Positions 13,475 through 25,030 of a DNA stretch of 64,000 bases are shown in pieces. The notes under the pieces were generated by a model. The model was not told the DNA's origin. It searched no databases and worked only from the letters and a program-made list of their open reading frames with translations. Each line of letters begins with the position of its first letter. The stretch's first letter is position 1. Origin of the DNA: Cannabis sativa (Eukaryota > Streptophyta > Magnoliopsida > Rosales > Cannabaceae); contig NC_083605.1 in the NCBI RefSeq assembly GCF_029168945.1, positions 7,757,280-7,821,279 of the forward strand, given 5' to 3'. Position numbers and translations under genes: made by a program.

Positions 13475-14852
13475 CACTTTTTAGGGTTGAGCTTCGTGCC
13501 ATATTTTTTCACCACTTCAAAACACTCTTTGAGATCATTTGAGGGATTTTTGCCAGATTTGGACTTAAATAGCATGTCATCTACATATACCTCCATATAT
13601 GTCCTCATAAATTTTTGAACATCCAGTTTACCATGTGCTTATATATGGCTCTCTCATTTTTCATCCCAGAGGGCATGACTAGGTAGCTATATACCCTAGC
13701 TAGTGAACTCTTTGTCTCTGCCACATGCATCTTGATCTTGTTATACCTAGATTACACATCCATAATGGATAGTAGTTCAAACCTGAAGGTGGCATCCACC
13801 ATTTGATCAATTTTGCGTTTTGGAAAGCAGTCTTTTGGACAAGCCTTGTTTAGATCCTTAAAGTCAATGCTTATTCACCATTTCACATTCATTTTGAGCA
13901 CAAGAACTGGGTTAGCTAACCATTTTGGATAGTACATGTCTCTAATGAAGGTGTTCGATAGCATTTTATCCACCTCCTTCTCTAAGGCTTCTAACTTTTA
14001 TGATCGAGAGGATGCCTTTTTTGTTGTATTGGAGGCATATCCCTGTTAACATTTTAGGACATGAGTGATTACATCCAGTCTAATTCCAGTCATGTCTCCA
14101 TGAAACCATGCAAATACATTAGCTAATTTATTTGATGGTGCTTACAATTTTGTTTCTTTCGTTGGGACCCATAGCTTTTCTTATGCGAATAACTTTATTT
14201 GGATCTTGATCACAAATTCTTACTTCTTCAATTTCTCCATAGGTTCCAAAACGGTCTTGGATCATATGTGAAGGTCCAACTCGTCTTGACCTTTCAGTAA
14301 GCTTATGTTTTTGGTTTCCTAAACAATAAAAATGGCTTGTTGGGTGGCCACATTATAACATTTCCTCACCTCTCTTTTATTTTTGCGAGCATTTCCTATT
14401 CTTACTGGATGAGTAGGAAATTTGAGGCATAGGTGTCTGATCGAGGTAATGGCTCCAAAAACCACCAAGGCTACAACAAAAGTGAAATATTTGAACATGC
14501 TTTGTGGGGTGTCTGGGCATAAGGCTATAGGAAGCCTCACTTTCCATATGGGGATGAGTGTAGTCCCATTGAACCTGGTGAGCTAAGAACCACTCAAGGA
14601 GAGGTCTTCATCTATGAGACCTATAGCAAGGAAGGCGTCTTTGAGTAAAAGGTTTATTGAACTTCCATTGTCTACTAGAGTCCTGGCAACAATTTTGTTG
14701 GCAATGGGAGTCTCGATCACCAACGGGTAATGATGAGCAAAATGCACCATCTGGTCGTCTTCTTCCATAAATGTGATGGGTTAGTCCATGAGATGAGGCC
14801 TTTGCGCTAGAAGTTGGCTAACTTCCCCCACTTCTCCATCATGATCCTGGAA
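13475..14852 (-). pseudogene. Tat pol, part 1: protease and reverse transcriptase
   Basis: From right to left: an aspartic protease remnant at 14583-14768 with LVDNGSSINLL (the expected active site is D-T/S-G, here DNG), a downstream segment at 14319-14540 ending in KFPTHPVRIGNARKNKREVR, and RT pieces at 13480-14290. The last include VYVDDMLFKSKSG (13420-13608 frame) and a KLNPKKC segment. All frames are interrupted. The right edge is the poly-T start of the inserted LINE, and the left edge is the copia solo LTR. Confidence 0.65.
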
Positions 14853-14960
14853 TTTTTTTTTTTTTTTTTTTTTTTGATGAATCAGAAGATTTCATTACAC
14901 AAAACTTTTATTTACATCCTAAAAGCACCAACATTGGCCTCAATAAATCTATACAATTAT

Positions 14961-17900
14961 TTACAACTTATCAAACCACTCTCTATCTTTGATTTTCACT
15001 TTTTGAGGCAACACAAGCATTGTTCTAGTTTTAACCACCTGCTGTAGCCGCTGAATTAATTCCTCAACTTTGGGGACTTTCTTTTGCCAAATGAGCTCAT
15101 TCCTTGCCTTCCAAATCAAGTATACAAGTGCTGCAATACTTGAAGCCTTGACATTTTTCCTGAATTTAGTTTGCTTAGCTTTTCTAACTGTTTTAAGAAC
15201 TGCCTGCAATGTATCGGCCTGAGTTCTCCACTGCAGCCATTTCTTCACCTGCACCAGACAAAGCTGAGAGAAAACACACCTGAAGAACAGGTGTTCAGTT
15301 GTTTCATCATCACTGTTGCAGAAGCTGCAGATTGGAGAATCTACTACATGAAACCTGCATAAACGTTCTCTGGTTTTCAGCCTCTGCTGGATGGCTAACC
15401 AGGTGAGAAAACTGTGTTTCGGGGTGTTGATTCTAGCCCAAACCTCATTACACCAGTCCACCTTTTCATGCTCTTGAACCAGTACCCTATAACCTGTTGC
15501 AATCTTATACTCTTCTTTGGAGAATTCCTCATGGTTCAAAGATTGTTTCACTAAATCTTTGATAGACACCAATTTCCTCCAATACCAACTACTACCTTGG
15601 GGAGCCTTGTACTCCCACCAATTATGATTTTTTATATATACACAATGCACCCATTTCACCCAAAGATTATCCTTTTTATTAGCTACAGCCCATATGTGTT
15701 TAAACATGGCAGCTATATTCCAATGAGCAATGTTCAAAAGACCAAGCCCACCTTCTTTTTTCGGGTAGCACAACTTTTCCCAACCAACAGCTCCAGCTCC
15801 TTCCATTAAGCTCTTCCCTGTCCACAAGAAGGATCTACAAATTCCTTCTATTTCTTTAATGACTTTTTTAGGGAGAACCATGATTTGACTCCAATACATA
15901 TGAATTGTACTAAGCACAGAGTTAACCAACACCAATCTCCCGGCAAAGATAATGATTTCGGGTTGCCCATACCTGTATCCTTTTAGTTATTTTGAGCAAG
16001 TGTGACACAATCCGAGGCTGCAATTCTCCTTGCACAAATGGGAACTCCCAAATACTTGAAAGGAGCATCCTGTCTCGAGAATCCTGTCATGTCCAGCACC
16101 CTTTTAATCTCGCTTTCCTCCATTCCACTGAAAAAAACAGCAGACTTACCCTTGTTTGGCGTTAAACCAGAAGTGTTTGTGAATAATTTGAGCCCTTTCA
16201 TCAACAAATAGACACTTTTAAAGTCTCCCCTACAAAACAACAGCACATCATCCGCAAAACTAAGATGATTTAGCTTCATTTCTACACTTCTCTCATGATA
16301 CCCGAAATCTGTTTTCCTTCCAATCTTGCTCATAATTCAGCTTAGATATTCCATGCCCAAGACAAAAAGCAAAGGGGACATTGGATCTCCTTGCCTCAAA
16401 CCCCTGTTTGCTTCAAAGAATCCATGCATGGATCCATTGAACATTAAGGAGTATATAGGCGTTCGGATACAAGTCATGATCAAACTAATGAACTTCTCCG
16501 GGAATTCGAAAGCATGTAACATTTCTTCCAAAAACTCCCAATCCATTGTGTCATACGCCTTCTGAAGATCCAGCTTGATCATACAATTAGGCTTAGAATC
16601 CTTCCTACCATAATTCCTAATTAGATCTTGGCAAATCATGATGTTATGAGCTATATACCTGCTTTTTATAAATCCTCCCTGGTTTAGAGAGACTAATTCA
16701 GGCAAGATGTGTTTAAGTCTAGAACAAATCAACTTGGTAGCCACCTTATATAGCACATTACAACAAGATATAGGCCGAAAATCACTCACCATATTCGGGC
16801 ATTTAATTTTAGGAATCAAGGTAATGACAGTTGAGTTAATTTCTTTTAGCAGATTACCTGACTTCAAGAAGGAGGCTATTGCTTCACAAGTTTCACCCCC
16901 AACCAGATCCCAGTTATCTTGAAAAAAGTAACTCCCAAAACCATCTGGCCCCGGACTCTTCACCCCTGGAATGCTAAACATAGCTTCTTTTATTTCCTCA
17001 TTGGAAAAATCTGCCATCAAGTTTGCAACATGTGTAGGTGTTATCAATGGACCCTCCTTCATGACTGAATTTTTAACCTTCGTCCTGCCTACCATGCTTG
17101 TCCCCAATAGATCTTTGTAGTAATCTAGGAAAGCCTGAGTAATCTTCTCTTGTTCATCTACTCTTTCACCTTGAGCATTGACAATGGATAGAATTCTATT
17201 TTGCCTTGTTCGGTCCTTGATACTCGAATGGAAAACTGATGTGTTGGAATCCCCATTTTTCATCCAAATGGCCTTGGATTTTTGTTGCAGAAAAGAGATT
17301 AGTGCTTTATGTTTCCCAGCGTACTGCTCACGAACTGCTTTCTCTTGCTGCATTAATGTTTCATTCAACGGGTCCAGGAGTTCGATCTTTGTTGACACTC
17401 AATCAATAGCTCCTTCACCCTCATTTCTTCTCCCCGTATATCAAAGAAACCCAGACTTGTTAATTGCGCCAAACTGGTTTGAGACGCTTCAGTTTAGTGA
17501 CTAGTTGATACATTTTAGTTCCCACAACCGATCCCTTCCAACTATCCCCAACTTGCCTTTGGTAATTAGGAGAACTCGACCACATTCGAAAATATTTAAA
17601 CGGTTTCCTACCACTTGGAAGTGATGGGTAAACCGTCAATATTACGGGGGTGTGATCGAAGAGTCCCTCCTGCAAAAATAGTGCCTCAGCAATCGGGTAT
17701 AGATTCAGCCAACTAGGATTTGCCATAACTCTATCAATCTTAGAGTATATTCTATCATCTCCTTGTTGTCTATTATTCCAAGTAAAAAAATTCCCACCAT
17801 ATTTCACATCTTCTAATTGGCACCTGATTGTACACTCCCGAAAAGTTGTTGGTGTAAAATGTGCTCTCTTCCCAATTCTTTCTCCCTTCTCAAGAATATC

Positions 17901-18323
17901 ATTGAAATCCCCAAGCACTACCCATGGTTCATTTGATCTCAAACCCTCTAATTCTTTCCAAAGAAGCCTCCTATCCTCTTCCTTGTTAAAACCATAAATA
18001 AAAGAAACAAGAAACTTGTTCCTATTATCCATGGTTGTAACCGAAAGATGAATTATTTGGCTTGAGCAAAAAAGTATGTCAACTATGTAACGCAAAGGAT
18101 TCCATGCTACTATAATTCGCCCCCCTTTATGCCAAGCATTATTTGCCGTAAAACACCAATTGGAAAACATTCTAACATATAAGGCTCCAAGACTCGAAGC
18201 CTTAACTCTCGTCTCAAGGAGACCAACCAAACCAACATTATTTTTAGCAATAAATTGCTTAACATCCATTTGCTTTTGTTGATTGTTGATTCCCCGGACG
18301 TTCCAACTTAGAATCCTATCCAT
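14961..18323 (-). pseudogene. LINE ORF2: endonuclease and reverse transcriptase, broken
   Basis: The N-terminal part is an AP-type endonuclease (17460-18323: RILSWNVRGINN, LLETRV, VLGDFNDIL, SKIDRVMANPSW, DHTPVILT). It is followed by RT (16337-17398: [59 protein letters not shown]; 15983-16333: [18 protein letters not shown]) and a zf-RVT-type C-terminus (14961-15935, with a CSFCNSDDETTEHLFFRC segment). There is no RNase H. Lesions: frame changes near 17460 and 17400, a TGA at 16337-16339 that looks like a former CGA Arg codon, and frame changes near 16000 and 15950. Catalytic motifs are otherwise well kept, so the copy is fairly young but not autonomous. Confidence 0.85.
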
Positions 18324-19389
18324 TGTTTAAAGGAGGTTCTCCCCCTCCTCTAGTTAATATCGCTTCATGCACTTCTTCAGTCACCCGATCCTCTTCCTTC
18401 TGCAATTCATTTTCTTCCTCATTCTGTAAAGCAGTATACTGGTTCGAGATAGATGCTTCAGCAGGAGCTTGCTGATTTTTAAGCTTCCAACCCTTCACCA
18501 CTTGTTGAAACCCATCTGCATCTTCCTTAGGCAGTTCGGGCACTTGTTTCTTCACCCCTTTCACCACCCATTCTTGCTTTTTTGCCTCCTTCTTTCTACA
18601 ATCATCCGAACTATGTCCCATTCCTTTGCAATGTTTGCACAGAATAGGTTTCCACTCATAATTGACAACCACAGACACATCATTACCAAACTCATTCTCA
18701 AAATAGATCAGGCCAGGAAACTCTTGCTCCATTGAAACTTCAATAAGGATTCTAGGAAAAAGTAGCTTATCCCTTTCCCTAGTAACCTCATCAACCATAA
18801 TAGGTTTTCCTAGCTGCCCAACTATTTTAAACAATGATTTCTGCCCCCAATACTTCAATTCTAAGTCCTCTAGCTGAATCCAAATAGGAATGGTTCTAAT
18901 ATCCTCTTTCTTAACATTATAATTAGGATCCCAAGCCTTCATAATGACAGGCCTCTTGTTAAAGAAGATATAACCTCCAGCAAGAATATCATCTCTATCT
19001 TTAATACTAGTAAATCTAATGAGAAAAACACCATAAGAGACCATACCTATCTTATCCACTTTGTCCTTCCAGATCCGTCGTGCAAAGCCTTCCAGAACTG
19101 CAAGAGGTGGATTCGCACAAAGAACGTAACAAACTATAGCCGATTTCCAGTATGCAACCTCCTCCTCTATGTCATCCATTGTTATCTTCACTTTCCCCTC
19201 TCTGTTTGAACTCAGAAAAGCTGAATCTAGGTTGCGCATCACTGGCTCTGCTCGAAGAACCGGAGGTGTAGGCTGAATTCCTTTCGAGATAGAGTTTTGA
19301 CATTCCTTATTAGCAGTTAAGAAATAGCCAAAATCTGCAACTACCTCATTTAGCATAACATTTTAATTCATTGCATGTTGTTCCTCCAT
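18316..19389 (-). pseudogene. LINE ORF1: DUF4283 and zinc-knuckle RNA-binding protein
   Basis: The frame encodes a DUF4283-type domain in the first half (an IVCYVLCANPPLAVLEGFAR segment followed by KAWDPNYN and TIPIWIQLEDLELKYW) and a CCHC knuckle CKHCKGMGHSSDDC in the second, as in plant L1 ORF1 proteins that bind the element RNA. The natural start is probably the ATG at 19389, which reads MEEQHAMN and then meets an in-frame TAA; the open part begins at Met 19356. The stop (TAG at 18316-18318) overlaps the ATG of ORF2 within ATGGATAG. Confidence 0.75.
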
Positions 19390-19419
19390 TATGAGGCTCG
19401 CTCGAGATCATGGCTAATC

Positions 19420-19740
19420 TTTAAATTAGACTAGGCAGCTATCCAAGCACTGACTGGTTTTGGGGAAAAGCTCTCAGAGGAGCCTATGCAACTGGGACTT
19501 GCACTCTAGGTGGCAGTGGTGCTCGAGCTTGTCGCCCAAATCATGTGTGGTAATGTATTTTTTATCCATTCGTACAGGTGGCCCAGCCATATTAGGCTTT
19601 CGATCTCACCTTTCAAATTTTGCATTCATTGGTAGTATGTCAAATGTTGTTGAGATACTCACATCTCTTGTTTGGATCCCTCCATAAATTCTCCCAGTAT
19701 AGAGGAGGCAGCCTCTGGTAGTGAGTGTTCTACCTCGTGG
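19420..19740 (-). pseudogene. Tat gag, C-terminal knuckle-like piece
   Basis: A broken minus-strand frame around 19480-19690 reads VRMDKKYITTHDLGDKLEHH and then CHLECKSQLHRLL. This resembles the KKYC-FH-GH-C-LK pattern at the gag end of Tat elements, with several expected Cys/His positions altered. It sits just right of the LINE, and the protease piece lies left of the LINE, which fits one interrupted gag-pro frame. The match is short, so confidence is moderate. Confidence 0.45.
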
Positions 19741-21090
19741 CCAAGTACACAATTTCTTAGGTGTCCACCAAATCAGTATACTAAGTTGATGTCGCCCAAT
19801 TAGTTACACTGCGGTCGTGGTAGTAAACAGGCTAATTTCGTATCCACAGGGAGGTAAATTACCACTAAAGATTAGTATAGATAGAAAAAGATAGAATTTG
19901 GAATGAATTAAAAATAATGAAATGATGAGGTGAGAAAGTTGATCAGATAAAGAGTTTGGTAAGGTAGAAATGTAGTTATACAAATCCTATTCTAATACCG
20001 ATATTAATTCGAACGCAGTTGCCATTCTACACCATTAATTACAACTGGAAGATATATATGTTAAAAGCACAAATTAATTACTCTTGCATAAATTGAATCT
20101 TACCTCTAACTTAACAGCATATCATATTATATATTATAAATCGACAAAATACCACTGTTGGCAGAATGCAGTAAACGACATACAATATAATAAATATACC
20201 AAAATAATTAATAGCCTAACTTACATAAGAAAAGCATGACTGAACTTATATAAAAGATACTATTAACTTTGGAAGACAAATTAGAAGATGAAGAACAATT
20301 TAATAAATGAGATATGGAGATGAAGCACAAAAGAATCAATATCAATAATAGAAATAAGAATTACAAAATCTACACTCTAGCCTCACCAATATTACTATTC
20401 TAATACACTCATTTTTGTCACTAAAATAAGTATAGATAAAATAGTAATAAGATTGAAAAATAGAATGACAAAGTGTATTTTCTCTAATCTAAAATCTGAT
20501 GCCTTTTACAATAGATTTGGGTCATTTTTATAGTGCAAATTTGCTCCTCAAATATGGTATTTTCGTGTACCATTTAGTGGGATAAATGGCACAAAAAGCT
20601 TAACACAATGGATAAAATGGGACCATTCGTGTAAGGAAATGTTGGAGAGAATGGGGGACGATGGGACAGGTGGCGTGAGCTAGTTACTCCCGTCAGATGG
20701 AATGACGTTGGCAAAGAAAGAGACACGTTTTTGTTGTTGCATTCTTTGTGGTAGTCATATGAGATAGTCAACTAAAAAACTTAGTTGATATGGACTATTT
20801 CTCCACATTAGGCATTAACTAATGGGCCTTCAAAAGATAACGTGCAAACATCCAGCACCATCTCTTCATGTGAATTAAAAATAGATGTTGGGCTTTTGAT
20901 CAATCATCCAATTGGGTTGAGGTTCTATTATAATACTTTGCTCAAATCTGAAAAATAACACAAAATTAAAATAAATTAAATATTCCCAACAAAAATAAAT
21001 TTATTATTAAAACCACAGAATACTTAATTTATATTAATTATATATGCATAAATAATGGCTTAAAATGTACAAATTTGAGCCTTAATCATA
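19741..21090. other. Unassigned AT-rich block inside Tat gag
   Basis: No coding sequence. It contains the phrase gtatccacagggagg near 19844 and is AT-rich elsewhere. Gag-like sequence lies on both sides (19420-19740 and from 21100), so this is probably another inserted element. No terminal repeats or target duplication were found. Confidence 0.35.
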
Positions 21091-21099
21091 AGTATACTG

Positions 21100-22706
21100 G
21101 GAGTTGTGGCGTTTCTTTTCCTCTTACTTTCATTCCACGTGCTTCCTTTTGATGACCTCTTACTCCAAGAGGTCTGAGGAGCTTCAGGCCCACTTACTGT
21201 TGACGGTGTGGATTGAGCGGGATACTATAATCTCACCCCAGAGTCATGTTACTTCTTGGTGTCCTAAAATTGGACTGAGACGGGGTAAGAGCAAGGTTAT
21301 GCAAATATCTTAGTGGTTCTAAAAATTGCACACTAGCTGCTTTACTTGTTTTTGGCGTGATAGGAAGGATGATTCTTGGAAACTGTGCTCCGAGAGCATA
21401 TCCATGACCGGGAGTGGGGTAATATCTTCCTCCAAGCTGATATACTTTTGAGCCCTTTTTGGAAGTCATAAAGGCTAACAGCTCCTTCTCGCTGAATCTC
21501 ATTCGAAAAAGGAGTCACGTCTGAATACCAACTTGTAATAACGCTAACTATTGTCCATCATCCACTTTTTTTTAAAGCTTCTTCCTTAAACCTTTTGATG
21601 AAAATTTTCAACGTCGCAGCTGGTATTTATTTAATGTTGGTTAGGTCATTGACTTCAAAATTAATCTTTTTGGTAGTTAAAAAATACCATCTGAAACTAG
21701 TCTGTAACTTATTCCAACTGTCTATAGATTTGGACTCCAATTTTTTGAACCATTCCTCAGGTGATCCCCCTAGTGACTACGAGAAACACAAGCATCTTAC
21801 GTCATTACTGACTGTAATGACTGTCGTCACGCAGTTGAATAATCTTGACAAGTTATCACAAGAATCTGTGTCTTCGATGTATAAGGTTATTTCAGACATT
21901 TTGAAACTCTTTGGGAGCTTCGCTTCAAGTATGTTTCTCGTACAAGGTTCTCTGTCGTTGCATTCAGACTCTGAATCATCTCCCCTTTTTCCTTGGGAGA
22001 CCTTAGCTATATCCTTTGGGAGAATAGTGAGTTCAGTTAGGATTCCTTCATTATGGGTGTTGTTTGAGACTGATAAGGTTTTCTTCTTTCGCTCTAAGCG
22101 ATCCCTAAGATCACAGGGCTTGGCATTGAGTTTTTGTCTTAAATCGACCAGAGGATCCCTTTGAAATTTTCACTTTCTCTCCTCCCACTCTTGATGCACG
22201 GATACACCTTTTTGGTCTTCCTGATATTGATGACGAGTCTTTCCCTTAGGAAAATTGCTTCTTTGTTGACCTTTCCCTTAAAGGAGATCAGAGTGAACTT
22301 TACGTGGATCTTGAGCCTTTTTATTCCTTTTCGAAATGGCTGTAGGGTTTGCCTTTTGGGGACTTTTGGAAAGGTATCAGTTGAGGCTTGGTTCCTGATT
22401 CTTATGCCTCTAATTCGTTGATGGCTGAGGAGATCCTTCTCTCATCTTGTCTTGTCGAAGAGGTCCCACATTTGGATGCACATAAATGCATGCAACTTCA
22501 ACCGTTCTTTGCATGGTGATCACTATCTCCTGCATCTTTCTATTTTGCTCCTTTTACACTTCCTACTCAGCCTCGTGGTCAACATCTTTCTGTCTTAACG
22601 CCATTAATTTAGTATAGCTACCATCATCATATGCCTTATACTCTTCTTAGTTTTCCTCGTACTTGGGATCTTCAATGTCATCTTGTTCTTTCACATCTAC
22701 CTGTGA
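21100..22706 (-). pseudogene. Tat gag, N-terminal and middle part
   Basis: On the minus strand, broken frames at about 21560-21950 give a retrotransposon gag domain: EAKLPKSFKMSEITLY, then a GGSPEEWFKKLESKSIDSWN segment, then IKRFKEEA. A LLFRMRFSEKELLAFM stretch at about 21450-21500 continues it. To the right (22000-22700) are charged gag N-terminal segments. The frame is split by a Tekay element at 22707; the missing 5' piece and leader lie at 32325-32473. Several stops and frame changes are present. Confidence 0.65.
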
Positions 22707-25029
22707 TGTACCACCCTAACTAACATAGGCGTATTACGTGATTTTTTAAACATGCTGTGCAGCTCGTTGCTAATCAACGAAGTTTATGGAAAATGTGATT
22801 AATTAAAATTTTTGCTTTTTAATTAAACTTATAAAATATTTATACAAAAGACTCGGGATCCCGATTACAAAAACATTTACAAAAGTTTACTGTTCATACA
22901 AAATAATTGTCGCCTAGCGACTAGTTACAAAAATTAGCCTTGCTGTCCCGATGATCGTACGCTCCAAGCCTAACCGTCCCGACATGTACAATCTTCATGA
23001 GCTCGTTCACGGTCCATCAGCTCTAGCCTTGCCTTTACCTACACATAAACGTAGAACTGTGAGTCGACAGACTCAGTAAGAAAAGCATAGTAATATTCAT
23101 ACATAAATCCCGGTCATGGTCACACGCCCATACTCCTGACCATAACCCTAACTGCCGTGTCCAACACGATACTGAGTCCTCCTTACTGCCGTGTCCAACA
23201 CGGTACTGAGTTCTGAACATTCATAGGGACGGTACTATTGACAAGTAACAGCCTGATTGGTCGAACCGGCATACTCCGGCTGCTGGTCATACTCCAGCCT
23301 GTACCGACGTGTTACAGTATCCGCCTGATCGGTCGAACCGGTCATACTCCGGCTGCTGGTCATACTCCAGCCTGTACCGACGGGATACGTCAATAGTACG
23401 GAACAACCAACCTAAGTGTCAGCCTGATCGGTCGAACCGGTCATACTCCGCCTGCTGGTCATACTCCAGCCTGTACCGACGTGACAGGGTTGGATGGTTC
23501 GAAGCCAACATACATAACTAATGTAATCTAACAGGCTTCCTACATGCACGCTAAACATGTAATCTACATATGCATACTGTTATACTAATCTTACCTGGAT
23601 TCCGAATTCAGGTGTGCCGGTCAACCTGACTGGAACTATCTGCGCGGCGGATTACAGGCTCCTGAACCATAAAAATCCCAACACTATAAGTGACACGCTA
23701 AATCACTTCCCGGGGACTTAAACTAGGAACTAAAAGTTTCCCTATCGATAAAAAGCATGGCAATACCCCCTAAAACATAAAATCGAGGAAAACTAGGGTT
23801 CTTGAATTTTCCCCAACCGGTAGACCGGTTGCCCAACCGGAATTCTGGTTCTGGGAAATTTCAGAACCCCATCCGGAATTCCGGATGCACAACCGGAATT
23901 CCGGTTCCTCGCAGGCAGCAACATCAAAAATTCATATCTTGCTCAAATCAACTCCAATTCACATGAAACCTTCCAGACCTGTTCTATATATCCCCTAGAA
24001 CATTTCTAAAGCTTCAAAACCACCCAGATTGCACATAATCAAAAATCACCATTAAAGCTCAAGCTTTGAGTTCTAAACTCAAACTTGAGTAAGCCTAGCT
24101 AACATGCGACCAAACTAGCTCAAATCTACTTAATCAAGCCTAGAATAACCTCTGAAAATAATAACAAACATCAACAACATCACAGCAACAGATTCAAGAC
24201 ATTTCTCTTTGAAAACCAAACTTTTGCATAGAAAAACTTTACCTTTACTCAACCCAACCATCATGCTTCACAAACAGCTCATTTAACTTCAATTAAACAT
24301 GCTTAAATCACAGAATTTAACAACAACATCACAGCAGCAACAACCTCAAATAATCATGCATGCATCACACTAAAATTCATCCAAAAATTCCAAGAAACAA
24401 GAAAAGGAGCTAGAGCAAGGTTTACCTCAACTAGGATTACTTTGATCTTGCTAAAAACCACTTGAATCAACCAAGAAAACCCAGCCCTAGCAGCTCCCAA
24501 GCTTGGCCGAAAAGAGAGAGAGAGAGAGAAAAAAGCTTTGGAAAAATCTATTTTTTCTAACTTTTGAATTTTTGAATAAAATGAAAAATCATGCAAAGTC
24601 CTACTCTTATTTCAGCCAACACTTAAAGAAAATAAACACTTATTTTTCAATTAATAAGTCACAGAAAGACAAAATATCATTGGGGCAAAAAGACCATTTT
24701 GCCCCTCCACACTAAAATAACATAAATAACACTAAAGGGGGTATTTTTTTTGGGAAATTCTAAATTCCCGGCCATTCCCGACATTCCCAGTGTCTAATAA
24801 ACCGCCCCAAACTACTAACATACTAAGTTGTGATTTTTACTGAGCCAAACACCGAGTTCCAAAATACCGGGCACCGGAATGCGAACTTATGAAAACTACT
24901 ACATGACATAAAAATGCATCTCTGAATTCAATAATAACAGTATAATAAATTATTTAAATAGCTATAAATAATTTCATAATTAAACGTGATTAACTGCTAA
25001 TTTCCAAATTAAACTAAGTGGTCTTTACA
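22707..25029 (-). repeat. Tekay element 3' LTR
   Basis: It starts TGTACCACCCTAAC and ends GGTCTTTACA on the plus strand. It contains three copies of a roughly 63-bp unit (23249-23311, 23321-23383, 23420-23483), two perfect 16-bp palindromes at 23871-23886 and 23891-23906 and a GA microsatellite at about 24512-24529. The second base pair after TGTA is changed relative to the other LTR (TGTACC versus TGTAAC). Confidence 0.93.
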
Positions 25030-25030
25030 A

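Larger units (their letters stand above)
14853..19395 (-). mobile_element. L1-type LINE retrotransposon
   Basis: This is an almost full-length two-ORF LINE on the minus strand. Its poly(A) tail appears as 23 T at 14853-14875. ORF1 (gag-like, 18316-19389) and ORF2 (endonuclease plus RT, 14961-18323) overlap by eight bases. The 5' end is placed just before the first ATG at 19389 and is approximate. I could not fix a convincing target duplication. It lies between Tat gag and Tat protease, with both Tat halves in the same orientation, so it inserted into that element. Confidence 0.85.

Noticed and set aside
14853..14875. 23-bp poly-T run as a regulatory element or terminator
   Set aside because: It is the poly(A) tail of the minus-strand LINE.
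19383..19400. CTCCATTATGAG as the LINE target duplication matching CTCCATCATGAT at 14835
   Set aside because: The similarity is partial and overlaps the likely ORF1 start; not strong enough to fix the insertion site.
21595..22421. Plus-strand open frames of 189 and 86 codons
   Set aside because: They are the opposite strand of recognisable Tat gag sequence, and no domain is seen in them.
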